Positions 6,957 to 15,431 of a stretch of 31,244 nucleotides of DNA are shown piece after piece. The translations under genes and the position numbers were made by a program. Numbering within the stretch: the stretch's first letter is position 1; the number at the start of each line of letters is the position of its first letter. Below the pieces are notes generated by a model that was not told where the DNA came from, ran no database searches, and saw nothing but the letters and a program-made list of their open reading frames with translations. This DNA is from JAIVGV01 sp031425275 (GTDB lineage: Bacteria > Acidobacteriota > Blastocatellia > Pyrinomonadales > Pyrinomonadaceae): assembly GCA_031425275.1 (NCBI GenBank), contig JANPJA010000087.1, positions 1 through 31,244 of the forward strand, given 5' to 3'.

Positions 6957-8905
6957 CGACAACGACGACGAATGTGACAGGCACCATGACTAACACGACG
7001 GACGCGAACGCGCCGGCTCCCGCGCGCGACGAATTCATCCCGCCGCCGCCGCGCGTGCCGCTCGCGCCCGGCGAGCCGGCGACGCTGCCCGAAGTTTTCG
7101 AGCGCGCCGCGCGCGTCCACCGCAAGCCCGACACACTCAACTTCAAGCGCGACGGCGCGTGGGTCTCGATCACCGCCGACGAGTTCATCACCCGCGCGCG
7201 CTCGGTCGCCCTCGGCCTCCACTCGCTCGGCATCAAGCGCGGCGACCGCGTCGCCCTGCTCTCCGAGAGCCGCCCCGAATGGACGACGACGGACGCCGGC
7301 TGCCAGCTCGCGGGCGTCATCGACGTTCCCATCTACCCGACGCAGGCCCCGGCGCAGGCCGCCTACATCCTGAACGACTCGGGCGCGCGCGTCCTCTTCG
7401 TCAGTAACCGCGCGGCCTTCGAGCGGATCGCCGACGCGCTCGGCGAGTGCCCCGGCCTCGAACACGTCGTCTTCTTCGACGCGGAGGGGGCGGCGGAGTG
7501 CGGCGCGTCGTCCCTCGAAGAGCTGACGGCGCACGGGCGCGCGCTGCTCGCGGAGCGGCCCGGCCTCGTCGAAGAGCTTTCGCGCGCCGTTCGACCGGAC
7601 GACCTCGCGACGATCATCTACACGTCGGGGACGACCGGCGAGCCGAAAGGGGTGATGCTGACACAGTCGAATCTGGTGACGAACTTGATCGACAGTTCCG
7701 GCCACCTCGCGTTCTCCGAGTCGGACGTGGTGCTCTCAGTCCTCCCGCTCTCGCACGTCTTCGAGCGGCTGGGGATGTACATGTACCTCCACCACGGGAT
7801 GAGCATCTATTTCGCGGAGTCGATCGAGCGCATCGGCGACAACATGCGCGAGGTGCGCCCGACCATCGTGCTGTGCGTCCCGCGCCTGTTCGAAAAGATT
7901 CTCGCGCGCATCAAGGAGCGCGCGGCCGCGCGGGGCAAGCGCGCGGCCGACATCCTCGCGTGGGCGATCGGGGTGGGGACGGAATGGGCGCGGCTCACGA
8001 CGGCGCGCGAGACGGTGCCGCCGCTGCTCGCCCTCAAGCACGACATCGCCGACCGGCTCGTCTTCCGCAAGTGGCGCGAGGGCGTGGGCGGGCGGATGCG
8101 GCTGTTTTTGTCGGGCGGCGCGGCCCTCCCCGAAGAGATCGGCTACGTCTTCCTCGGCGCGGGACTGCCCATCGTCCAAGGGTACGGGCTGACCGAAACT
8201 TCGCCCGTCATCGCGGCCGGCAATCTGGAAGACAACCGCATCGGGACGGTGGGCAAGGCGATCAAAAACGTCGAGGTGCGCATCGCCCCGGACGGCGAGA
8301 TCGAGACGCGCGGCCCCAACGTGATGAGCGGCTACTACAACAAGCCCGACGCGACGCGCGCCGTCTTCACCCCCGACGGCTGGTTCAAGACCGGCGACAT
8401 CGGCGCGCTCGACCGGGAAGGCTTCCTGCGCATCACGGATCGCAAGAAGGAGCTGTTCAAAACTTCGGGCGGCAAGTACGTCGCGCCCGCCGCCATCGAG
8501 GCGCGCATCAAGCGTTCGCGCTTCGTCAACCAAGTCGTCTTGATCGGAGCGGGGCGCAAGTTCCCGGCCGCCCTCATCGTCCCCGACTGGGAGCAACTGC
8601 GCGCCTACGCCGGGCACAAGAATTTCGACGCGGGCACGCCCGCCGAACTCTGCCGGCACCCGCGCGTGCTAGACCTGCTCCAGCGGCAGGTTGACGCGCA
8701 GTGCGCCGACCTCTCGCAGTACGAGCGCGTCAAGCGCGTCGCCTTGATCGAGCGCGAGTTCACGGTCGAGGGCGGCGAGATGACCCCGACGCTCAAGATC
8801 AAGCGGCGCGTCGTGGACGAGAAATACCGCGACCTCATCGACCGCCTCTACGCCGAGGCCGAACGGCCGCCGTCAGACCCCGACCGCAATCCCGAAAGAG
8901 ATTAA
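6953..8905 (+). CDS. Long-chain fatty acid-CoA ligase (AMP-forming)
   Basis: 650 residues of the ANL adenylating superfamily, FadD15-like. It activates fatty acids to acyl-adenylates and then acyl-CoA. Visible core motifs are TIIYTSGTTGEPKGVMLT (A3 phosphate loop, about 220-237), YGLTETSP (A5, about 411), GWFKTGDIG (A7), ITDRKKELFKTSGGKYVAP (A8) and a C-terminal domain with LKIKRR near the catalytic Lys region. A Thr-rich, then Pro/Ala-rich, head of about 40 residues precedes the domain and is probably disordered; ATG 6986 is a possible later start. No transmembrane segment is seen. It is the second gene of the fadR-like operon. A repeat element begins directly at its stop codon. Confidence 0.95.
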   Translation: MTTTTTNVTGTMTNTTDANAPAPARDEFIPPPPRVPLAPGEPATLPEVFERAARVHRKPDTLNFKRDGAWVSITADEFITRARSVALGLHSLGIKRGDRVALLSESRPEWTTTDAGCQLAGVIDVPIYPTQAPAQAAYILNDSGARVLFVSNRAAFERIADALGECPGLEHVVFFDAEGAAECGASSLEELTAHGRALLAERPGLVEELSRAVRPDDLATIIYTSGTTGEPKGVMLTQSNLVTNLIDSSGHLAFSESDVVLSVLPLSHVFERLGMYMYLHHGMSIYFAESIERIGDNMREVRPTIVLCVPRLFEKILARIKERAAARGKRAADILAWAIGVGTEWARLTTARETVPPLLALKHDIADRLVFRKWREGVGGRMRLFLSGGAALPEEIGYVFLGAGLPIVQGYGLTETSPVIAAGNLEDNRIGTVGKAIKNVEVRIAPDGEIETRGPNVMSGYYNKPDATRAVFTPDGWFKTGDIGALDREGFLRITDRKKELFKTSGGKYVAPAAIEARIKRSRFVNQVVLIGAGRKFPAALIVPDWEQLRAYAGHKNFDAGTPAELCRHPRVLDLLQRQVDAQCADLSQYERVKRVALIEREFTVEGGEMTPTLKIKRRVVDEKYRDLIDRLYAEAERPPSDPDRNPERD

Positions 8906-9025
8906 CCACAGAGGACACGGAGGAACACGGAGGGGAGAGACGATCTAAAATTTCAAATGTGAAATTTCACATTTGAAATTTTAGATCATTCACTGCCGTC
9001 TGCCGCTGTGGCCCCTGTGGCCTCT
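8906..9025. repeat. CCACAGAGG-type repeat element enclosing a perfect palindrome
   Basis: Starting at the base after the TAA stop, CCACAGAGG-ACACGGAGG-AACACGGAGG forms a 9-10-bp tandem array. Its degenerate inverse (CTGTGGCCCCTGTGGCCTCT, about 9006-9025) lies about 70 bp on, around the palindrome at 8942-8987. The same CCACAGAGG array type recurs at 31075 in this window. It fills the gap between convergent genes. Confidence 0.8.
8942..8987. repeat. Perfect 46-bp AT-rich palindrome
   Basis: 8942-8964 is the exact reverse complement of 8965-8987. Inside, a 7-bp period is visible (AATTTCA, AATGTGA, AATTTCA, CATTTGA, AATTTTA). It is strikingly AT-rich for this locus. It can form a 23-bp stem with essentially no loop, and lies between convergent genes, where it may also act as a bidirectional terminator. 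Confidence 0.95.
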
Positions 9026-9056
9026 ACGTTCTTTACGTCTGATCTCGGAAGCGTGC

Positions 9057-9725
9057 TTACGCCGCGCCCGCACCGCCTAAGACTTCCGCGGCCCACTCCC
9101 TGACGACTCGCGTCAACTCTTCCAACTGATCGTCGAAGAAGTGTCCCGCGCCCGCGACGACTTCGACGCGGGCGCGCGCCTCCGGGGGGACTTCGGCGGC
9201 GAGCGCGCGCAGGTCGGCGACGGTGCCGAACTCGTCGCGGTCGCCGTGGACGAGGAGGAGCGGTTTGCGGCACTCGCGCAGGAAGGAGAAGTCGTACTCG
9301 CGCTCGGGGATGCTGACCGGCGTGCCGACGCCGACGAGGGCGCGCACCCGCGCGTCGCGCGTGCCGACTTCGAGTCCGACGCGCGCGCCGAAGGAGAAGC
9401 CGGCGACGACGAGCGGCAGGTTCGGGTAGTTCGCGGCGAGGTGGTCGAGCGCGGCGCGGGCGTCCTCCTGCTCGCCGCCGCGCGCGCGATCGTGTGCGCC
9501 GGTCGATTGCCCCGTCCCGCGGAAGTTGACGCGGAGCGTGACGAGGCCGGCGTCGTTAAGGCCGCGCGCGGTGCGGAAGACCACCTTGTTGTGCATCGTG
9601 CCGCCGTGCAGCGGGTGCGGGTGGAGCACGACGGCCGCGCCGCGCGCCGCCTCGCGCGGCTCTTTGAGAATGGCTTCGAGCCGCCCGTGCGCGGCGGGGA
9701 TGAATAAGTTTCCGGCCGGATACAT
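9057..9725 (-). CDS. Alpha/beta hydrolase, COG2945/dienelactone-hydrolase-like
   Basis: 222 residues with the complete fold. HPHPLHGG (35-42) forms the oxyanion-side loop characteristic of this family, S111 in GFSFG is the nucleophile, D164 in HGDRDEFG the acid and H195 in GAGHFFD the base. Members are soluble serine hydrolases of poorly known substrate; this one lacks a signal peptide. ATG 9725 is the only reasonable start, but its upstream bases (CTGCTTTT) are the end of a 35-bp hairpin repeat, so no Shine-Dalgarno is present. It is downstream of a same-strand receiver gene, separated only by that hairpin. Confidence 0.92.
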   Translation of the reverse strand: MYPAGNLFIPAAHGRLEAILKEPREAARGAAVVLHPHPLHGGTMHNKVVFRTARGLNDAGLVTLRVNFRGTGQSTGAHDRARGGEQEDARAALDHLAANYPNLPLVVAGFSFGARVGLEVGTRDARVRALVGVGTPVSIPEREYDFSFLRECRKPLLLVHGDRDEFGTVADLRALAAEVPPEARARVEVVAGAGHFFDDQLEELTRVVREWAAEVLGGAGAA

Positions 9726-9726
9726 A

Positions 9727-9811
9727 AAAGCAGATGTCGGACGTTAGCTTGCAGATGTCAGCGGGCGAAATTCTCACTGACATCTGCAATCTAACATCCG
9801 ACATCTGCTTT
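9727..9811. repeat. 35-bp stem hairpin with heptamer period between two minus-strand genes
   Basis: 9727-9761 pairs with 9777-9811 with two mismatches, around a 15-nt loop. Units of 7 bp are visible (CAGATGT, CGGACGT, TAGCTTG, CAGATGT). On the minus strand it starts inside the stop codon of the receiver gene (TAA at 9812-9810) and ends 1 nt before the hydrolase ATG, filling the entire gap. Confidence 0.92.
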
Positions 9812-10172
9812 ACGACAGCAGCCGCTCGACCTCGCGGACGAGTTGGTCGATGGAGGGCTTGGCGACGTAGGCGGCGCAGGCCGCGAACGCCGCGGTGCGG
9901 TCGGCCTCGTAGACCCGGCCCGTGTAGAAGACGACGGGCGCGTGCGGTTGCAGCTCGCGCAGCAGCCGGCACAACTCGACGCCCGATCCGTCGGGGAAGC
10001 TCATGTCGATGACGAAGAGATCGAAGCCCTGACCCTCGGCGAGTTTGAGAGCCTCGCCGACGCTCGCGGCGGAGGCGACCTCGTGGCCCGCCCGCCCGAA
10101 GAGCGTCTGGAGCATGACGCAGGTGTCGTCGTGATCGTCAACGCAGAGGATGCGCCGCGCGGGGGCGGACAT
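9810..10172 (-). CDS. Stand-alone response regulator receiver (CheY-like)
   Basis: 120 residues consisting only of a receiver domain: acidic pair D12-D13, phospho-acceptor D56 (FVIDMSFPDGSG), T84 (FYTG) and K105 (VAKPS). There is no output domain, so it probably relays phosphate or acts by protein contact. ATG 10172 has a good ribosome site (GGAG, 7-nt spacer, on the minus strand). It diverges from the large hybrid kinase at 10595, a likely phosphodonor, although pairing is inferred from position only. Confidence 0.92.
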   Translation of the reverse strand: MSAPARRILCVDDHDDTCVMLQTLFGRAGHEVASAASVGEALKLAEGQGFDLFVIDMSFPDGSGVELCRLLRELQPHAPVVFYTGRVYEADRTAAFAACAAYVAKPSIDQLVREVERLLS

Positions 10173-10425
10173 GGGGGAACTCCGTTTCTCGGCCGGACTG
10201 ACCGGGTGCGGGATCGCCGAACGAAGCGGGGCCGGGCGTTCGGGGGATTCCGGCGGAATGTTCGACCGTGGTGGATGCGGCGACCGTGAAGTTAAGCCGC
10301 GTGAGCTGACTAAAGACGCGCAGTCAAGGTGCCGCCGATTGTACGCCCGCCGCCGCCGGTGTCAACGAAAATTTCCGTTAAGAACGCGCCGCCGCCCCGC
10401 CCCGCCGCCGCCGCCCTCAAGGTTC

Positions 10426-10455
10426 TTGACTTGACCCCTTGCGAAGCGGTAGCTT
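10426..10455 (+). promoter_or_regulatory. Probable sigma-70 promoter of the hybrid kinase; gap 10173-10594
   Basis: TTGACT (10426-10431) and TAGCTT (10450-10455) are 18 bp apart, placing a start near 10462 and a leader of about 130 nt. A second TTGACC overlaps at 10431. The rest of the 422-bp divergent gap holds C/G-rich low-complexity sequence (CCGCC runs at 10340-10420) and no gene that I can support. Confidence 0.45.
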
Positions 10456-10594
10456 TTTTCGAGTTTCTCTCCGCCAACCGCGACATCAAGGCACGACGAC
10501 AGGGAAGTCCGCGGGACGGCCCCGATGCGTAGAGGAGCGTCGCGCGCGCGCGCCATGGCCCGCAAGTCCTGATCCGAAAGGCCCGATACAGGCA

Positions 10595-13500
10595 ATGCCC
10601 AGAGTGACCGAGAAGCCGGACATGCTCGACGCGCTGCGCCGCAGCAACCACACACTCGAAGCCATCATCCGGGCCTCGCCGCTCGCCATCATCACGCAGG
10701 ACGAGGCGGGCCTCGTCACGTCGTGGAACGCGGCGGCCGAGCGCATCTTCGGCTGGGCGGACGCGGAAGTGCTGGGCCGCCCGCTCCCGACCGTGCCCGA
10801 GGAGTTGCGCGAGGAAGTGCGGCGCAACCACGGCGAGGCCGTCGGGGGCCGCGCCTTTAAGAATCTTGAGACGCGCCGCCGGCGGAAGGACGGGACGCTG
10901 ATCGACGTGAGCATCTCGACCGCGCCGCTCACGGACGACGAGGGCCGACGGCGCGGCGTGGTCGCGCTCGTTGACGACATCACGGAGCGCAAGCGCGCCG
11001 AGGAGACGCTGCGCCGGCGCGAGCGCGAGCTGACCGACTTCATGGAGAACGCCACGGTCGGCCTCCACTGGGTCGGCCCCGACGGCACCATCCTGTGGGC
11101 GAACCCGGCCGAACTCGAACTCCTCGGCTACGCGCGCGAGGAGTACGTCGGGCACAACATCACCGAGTTTCACGCCGACCGGGAGGTGATCGGCGACATT
11201 CTCGCGCGGCTCACCCGGAACGAAAAACTGCACAACTACGAGGCGCGGCTGCGCTGTAAAGACGGCTCGATCCGCCACGTTCTGATCAACTCGAACGTCT
11301 ATCGGGAGGACGACCGCTTCGTCCACACGCGCTGTTTTACGCGCGACGTTACCGAGCGCAAGCGGGCCGAGGACGCGATCCGCTTTCAGGCCCACCTGCT
11401 CGACACGGTCAACCAGGCCGTCATCGCCACCGACCTCGCGGGGGTCATCACCTACTGGAACCGCTTCGCCGAGGAGCAGTACGGCTGGCCGGCGGCCGAG
11501 GTGTTGGGCCGCAACATCATCGAGGTCACGCCGAGCAGTTCGAGTCACGAGCAGGCGGCCGAGATCATGTCGAGCCTCGCGGCCGGCCAGAGTTGGACGG
11601 GCGAATTTCTGGTGCGGCGGCGCGACGGCACGACCTTCCCGGCGATGGTCACCGACACCCCCGTCTATGACGACGGCGGCGTGATGATCGGGGTCGTCGG
11701 CGTCTCCGTGGACATCACGGAGCGCAAGCGCTCCGACGAGGAGCGCGCCCGCCTCACCTCGCGCATCGAGGGCGAGCGGCGGCGGCTCAAGGAGCTGGTG
11801 GCGAACGTGCCCGGCGTCGTGTTCGAGGCGTGGGGCGAGCCGGACGAGGCGTCGCAACGCATCGACTTCGTCAGCGACTACGTCGAAGAGATGCTCGGCT
11901 ACACGGTCGAGGAGTGGACGGCGACGCCGAACTTCTGGCTCTCAATCGTCCACCCGGAGGATCGCGAGCGGGCCGGGCGCGAGGCCCGCGACATCTTCGA
12001 GGGCGGGCGCGGCGGCACGGCTCAGTTCCGCTGGATCGCGCGCGACGGCCGCGTCGTCGAAGTCGAGGCGCGCTCAATCGTCATCCGCGACGACGCGGGC
12101 CGCCCTGTGGGGATGAGCGGCGTGACCATGGACATCACGGAGCGCAAGCGGTCGGAGGCGGCCCTGCGCGCTTCCGAGTCGCGCTTCCGCGCGCTCGTCG
12201 AGCAGTCGCCCTTCAGCACGCAAATTTTCTCGCCCGACGGCCGCACCGTCCAGACCAACCCGGCGTGGGAGCGGCTGTGGGGCGTCAAGCTCTCGGACAT
12301 CCCCGACTACAACATTCTCGCGGACGAGCAGCTCGTCGAGCGGGACATCATGCCCGACATCCGCCGCGGTTTCGGGGGTGAGGCCACGCCCATCCCGCCC
12401 ATCGCCTACGCGCCCCCGACCGGCCGCTTCGAGCACGAGCCGCCGCGCTGGGTGAGCGCCTACATCTACCCGGTCAAGGACGAGGAGGGGCGCGTGCGCG
12501 AGGTCGTCCTCGTCCACGAGGACATCAGCGAGCGGCGGCGGGCCGAGGAGGCTCTGAGCGAGAACCGGCGACTGCTTGAGGTCGTGACCGACAGCGCGCC
12601 GGTCTTCATCGCCTACTGCGACACCGAGGCCCGCTTCCAGTTCGTCAACCGCGGCTACGCCGAACGCTTCGGGGCGGAGCGCGAGTCCATCACGGGGAAG
12701 CACATCTCGGAGGTCTTGGGCGCGAAAGCCTACGGCGAGATCAGCGGGTACGTCGAGGCCGCGCTCGCCGGCCGTCAGGTCGAGTTCGAGATCGAAATCA
12801 CTTACGAGTCAACGGGGCCGCGCTTCATGCACGTCGATTACGTGCCGCACCGCGGCGACGCGGGCGAGGTGCAGGGCTTCATCGCCGTCATCGCCGACGT
12901 GAGCGAGCGCAAGCGCTCCGAGGAGGAGCAGAAGTTTCTCGGCGACGCGACGACGCTGCTCGCCTCCTCGCTCGACTTCGAGACGACGCTCGACGGGGTC
13001 GCGCGCCTCGCCGCGCCCTACCTCGCCGACTACTGCCTCGTCGATTTGCTCGAAGACGACGGGCGCATCCGCCGCCTCGTCGTCGCGCACCAAGACCCGG
13101 CGCGCGCGGCGGCGTGGCGCGAGATGCAGGGCCGCTTTCCCGTCTCGCCCGACTCCGAACACACGGTGGTGCGCGTGCTGCGCACCGGCCGCGCCGAACT
13201 CTTCCGCGAGATGGGCGCAGCCGTCCTCGCGGGCGCGATCCCGGAAGCCGCGCAACGCGCGGAGCTGCGCCGCCTCGGCGTCACGTCGGCGATGACCGTG
13301 CCGCTCGTCGCGCGCGGGCGGATCGTCGGGGCCGTCTCGTTCGTCGCGGCCGAGTCGGGCCGCCGCTACACGGAGCGCGAGCTGGCGCTAGCCGAGGAGC
13401 TGGCGCGCCGCGCCGGCCTCGCGGTCGATAACGCGCGCCTCTACCGCCGCGCGCAGGAGGCCAACCGCGCCAAGGACGAATTTCTCGCCACGCTCTCGCA

Positions 13501-14704
13501 CGAGCTGCGCACGCCGCTCACCCCCGTCATCGGCTGGGTGCATCTGATGCGCGGCGGGCAGGTCGTCCCCGAAGACATGGAGCGCGGCCTCGCCGTCATC
13601 GACAAGAACTCGCAGTCGCTGTCGCGCCTGATCAACGACCTGCTCGACATGTCGGCCATCCTCAACAGCAAGATGCGGCTCGACCACGAGCCGGTCGCGC
13701 TCGACTCCCTCCTGCGCCACGCCGCCGAGACGGTGCGCCCGCAGGCCGAGGCGCGCGGCGTCGAGATCGAGCTGGCCGGGTGCGGCGGCGGCGAAGAAGG
13801 CGGCGTCGAGGGGCCGCTCGCGGTGGCGGGCGATCACACGCGCCTCGCGCAGGTCTTCTGGAACTTGCTGACGAACGCCGTTAAGTTTTCGCGCGCGGGC
13901 GGGCGCGTGCGCGTCCGGTGCGAGCGCGACGGGGCGTGGGCGCGCGTCCACGTCGAGGACGACGGCATCGGCATCGCGCCGGAGTTTCTGCCGCGCGTCT
14001 TCGACCGCTTCCAGCAGGCCGACATGTCCACGACGAAACAATACGGGGGCCTCGGCATCGGCCTCGCCCTCGTGCGCAGCTTCGTCGAGGCCCACGGCGG
14101 CACGGTCGCGGCCGCGAGCGCGGGCGCGGGCCGCGGCAGCCGCTTCACCGTGAGCCTGCCGCTCTACGGAATGCGGAATGCGGATTTCGGATTTCGGATT
14201 GAGGAATCAAAGCCGGTTACTGAACACGAAGCCGCCGCCGATGCGGTTAACCCGCAATCCGCAATCCGCATTCCGCCATCGACTGAATCCGCCATCCCCA
14301 ATCCGCATTCCGCCACGGGGCGGCGCGTGTTGCTCGTCGAGGACGTGCCCGACACGCTGGAGATGCTCCGAATCTTCCTCGAAGGATGCGGCTACGAGGT
14401 GACGGCGAGCCAGTCGGCCGACGACGCGCTCGCCGTTGCGGTCGGGCGGCAGTTTGATATAATCGTCTCAGACATCGGACTGCCCAACACTGACGGCTAC
14501 AAACTGCTCCGGCGACTCCGGCGCGAGGCGTCTCACCTCGCCGGAGTGCCCGCCATCGCGCTGACCGGCTATGCCGCCCCGCGCGACGTGGAGCTGGCCC
14601 GCGAGGCGGGCTTCGCGGCCCACGTCGCCAAGCCGTTCGAGCCTGATGCCCTCGCCGAAGGCATCGCCCGGCTTCTCGCGGCCGGCACGACGCACGGGCG
14701 GTGA
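10595..14704 (+). CDS. Hybrid histidine kinase: six PAS, GAF, HisKA, HATPase, receiver
   Basis: 1369 residues, no membrane segments, hence a cytoplasmic sensor. Domains: PAS repeats at about 20-129, 148-257, 261-378, 398-518, 530-648 and 660-773, most followed by the PAC-end signature DITERKR or DVSERKR; GAF at about 781-953; HisKA about 958-1022 with phospho-acceptor H969 (SHELRTPL); HATPase about 1050-1190 with N box (FWNLLTNAVKFS), DDGIGI and GLGIGLALV; receiver 1243-1369 with E1249-D1250, D1293 (VSDIGLPNTDGY), T1328 region (ALTGY) and K (VAKPFE). Residues about 1192-1241, between HATPase and receiver, are translated heptamer repeats (NPQSAIRIPP and similar). The frame is open upstream to 10439, but conserved sequence and the predicted promoter favour ATG 10595; ATG 10622 is possible. 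The ligand is unknown. Confidence 0.93.
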   Translation: MPRVTEKPDMLDALRRSNHTLEAIIRASPLAIITQDEAGLVTSWNAAAERIFGWADAEVLGRPLPTVPEELREEVRRNHGEAVGGRAFKNLETRRRRKDGTLIDVSISTAPLTDDEGRRRGVVALVDDITERKRAEETLRRRERELTDFMENATVGLHWVGPDGTILWANPAELELLGYAREEYVGHNITEFHADREVIGDILARLTRNEKLHNYEARLRCKDGSIRHVLINSNVYREDDRFVHTRCFTRDVTERKRAEDAIRFQAHLLDTVNQAVIATDLAGVITYWNRFAEEQYGWPAAEVLGRNIIEVTPSSSSHEQAAEIMSSLAAGQSWTGEFLVRRRDGTTFPAMVTDTPVYDDGGVMIGVVGVSVDITERKRSDEERARLTSRIEGERRRLKELVANVPGVVFEAWGEPDEASQRIDFVSDYVEEMLGYTVEEWTATPNFWLSIVHPEDRERAGREARDIFEGGRGGTAQFRWIARDGRVVEVEARSIVIRDDAGRPVGMSGVTMDITERKRSEAALRASESRFRALVEQSPFSTQIFSPDGRTVQTNPAWERLWGVKLSDIPDYNILADEQLVERDIMPDIRRGFGGEATPIPPIAYAPPTGRFEHEPPRWVSAYIYPVKDEEGRVREVVLVHEDISERRRAEEALSENRRLLEVVTDSAPVFIAYCDTEARFQFVNRGYAERFGAERESITGKHISEVLGAKAYGEISGYVEAALAGRQVEFEIEITYESTGPRFMHVDYVPHRGDAGEVQGFIAVIADVSERKRSEEEQKFLGDATTLLASSLDFETTLDGVARLAAPYLADYCLVDLLEDDGRIRRLVVAHQDPARAAAWREMQGRFPVSPDSEHTVVRVLRTGRAELFREMGAAVLAGAIPEAAQRAELRRLGVTSAMTVPLVARGRIVGAVSFVAAESGRRYTERELALAEELARRAGLAVDNARLYRRAQEANRAKDEFLATLSHELRTPLTPVIGWVHLMRGGQVVPEDMERGLAVIDKNSQSLSRLINDLLDMSAILNSKMRLDHEPVALDSLLRHAAETVRPQAEARGVEIELAGCGGGEEGGVEGPLAVAGDHTRLAQVFWNLLTNAVKFSRAGGRVRVRCERDGAWARVHVEDDGIGIAPEFLPRVFDRFQQADMSTTKQYGGLGIGLALVRSFVEAHGGTVAAASAGAGRGSRFTVSLPLYGMRNADFGFRIEESKPVTEHEAAADAVNPQSAIRIPPSTESAIPNPHSATGRRVLLVEDVPDTLEMLRIFLEGCGYEVTASQSADDALAVAVGRQFDIIVSDIGLPNTDGYKLLRRLRREASHLAGVPAIALTGYAAPRDVELAREAGFAAHVAKPFEPDALAEGIARLLAAGTTHGR
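14168..14316. repeat. Inverted heptamer arrays inside the hybrid kinase gene
   Basis: Left arm 14168-14209 is six units (GGAATGC twice, GGATTTC twice, GGATTGA, GGAATCA). Right arm 14254-14316 is about nine inverse-type units (GCAATCC twice, GCATTCC, then CCGCCAT, CCCCAAT, CCGCATT, CCGCCAC). The reading frame stays open through both, giving the linker between kinase and receiver. Confidence 0.9.
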
Positions 14705-14748
14705 CGCTGAGACGGTCGCCGGATGACAGTTGCCGCGGATGGCGGATG

Positions 14749-14795
14749 GTGAATAGATACAAATTGTTCCTTCTATTCACGATTCACATTCACTG
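14749..14795. repeat. Small hairpin with heptamer units before the second receiver gene
   Basis: GTGAATAG (14749-14756) pairs with CTATTCAC (14773-14780) over a 16-nt loop. TATTCAC, GATTCAC and ATTCACT follow in a 7-bp period. It lies in the 110-bp gap after the hybrid kinase and is a reduced form of the larger arrays. Confidence 0.65.
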
Positions 14796-14814
14796 AACAA
14801 GGAGAAGGTCGCAC

Positions 14815-15321
14815 ATGACAGTCGTCGCCCCCGTGAGTGTGTTCCGACACACATTCTCCCCCGTTTGGTCGGCCTCGGGCCAGTTCGCTTTCGGCGAGGG
14901 AGCGCCGCCCGCCGGGGCGGGCACCCTGCCCGCGGGCACGCCCTTCAACTCGGCGATCAAGCCGCGCGCCCTCGTCGTTGACGACGCGCCCGACGTGACC
15001 GAGATGCTCTCCTTCGTGCTGCGCTACGCCGGCTACGAAGTCGTCTCGGCCTCCTCGGCCGCCGAGGCCCTCGAAGCCGCGCGCGACCTCAGTTTTGAAG
15101 TCATCGTCTCCGACATCGGGATGCCGGAGATGAACGGTTACGAACTGGCCGTGCGCCTGCGCGCCATCGACCAGTACCGCGAGACGCCGATGATCGCCGT
15201 CACGGGCTTCTCCATGTACGACGACCGCGACAAGGCGATGGCCGCGGGCTTTAACGCCTTCCTCACGAAACCCGTCAACCCCGGCGATCTCGTCTCCCTC
15301 ATCGAACGGCTGCGCGGCTGA
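14815..15321 (+). CDS. Stand-alone response regulator receiver with N-terminal extension
   Basis: 168 residues. Residues 1-50 are a Pro/Gly/Ala-rich, low-complexity head without known domain; 51-168 are a receiver with D56-D57, phospho-acceptor D100 (IVSDIGMPEMNGYE), T130 (AVTGF) and K152 (LTKPVN). No output domain. It closely resembles the receiver of the hybrid kinase just upstream (both have VSDIG), so it may have arisen by duplication or may be its phosphorelay partner. ATG 14815 follows AAGGAGAAGG with a 10-nt spacer from GGAG. Probably transcribed with the kinase, although a small repeat hairpin lies between. Confidence 0.9.
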   Translation: MTVVAPVSVFRHTFSPVWSASGQFAFGEGAPPAGAGTLPAGTPFNSAIKPRALVVDDAPDVTEMLSFVLRYAGYEVVSASSAAEALEAARDLSFEVIVSDIGMPEMNGYELAVRLRAIDQYRETPMIAVTGFSMYDDRDKAMAAGFNAFLTKPVNPGDLVSLIERLRG

Positions 15322-15367
15322 ACCGCCCCGACAGCCGGCCCCCAAAGATCGAGTCTGAAACAACGCG

Positions 15368-15402
15368 AAGCCCCGCCGGAGTCCGATGCTCCGGCGGGGC
15401 TT
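15368..15402. terminator. Bidirectional hairpin terminator between convergent genes
   Basis: A perfect 14-bp stem (15368-15381 with 15389-15402) has loop TCCGATG. It sits between the receiver gene (plus) and the subtilase (minus). The stem ends in A/T pairs but the T run is short on both strands. Confidence 0.8.
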
Positions 15403-15431
15403 TCAGTGTCTCGACGCGCGCGCCGCTTAAC

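Noticed and set aside
10439..10594. N-terminal 52 residues upstream of the chosen hybrid kinase start
   Set aside because: They are Arg/Pro-rich without conserved sequence and the predicted promoter (-10 at 10450-10455) lies inside them.
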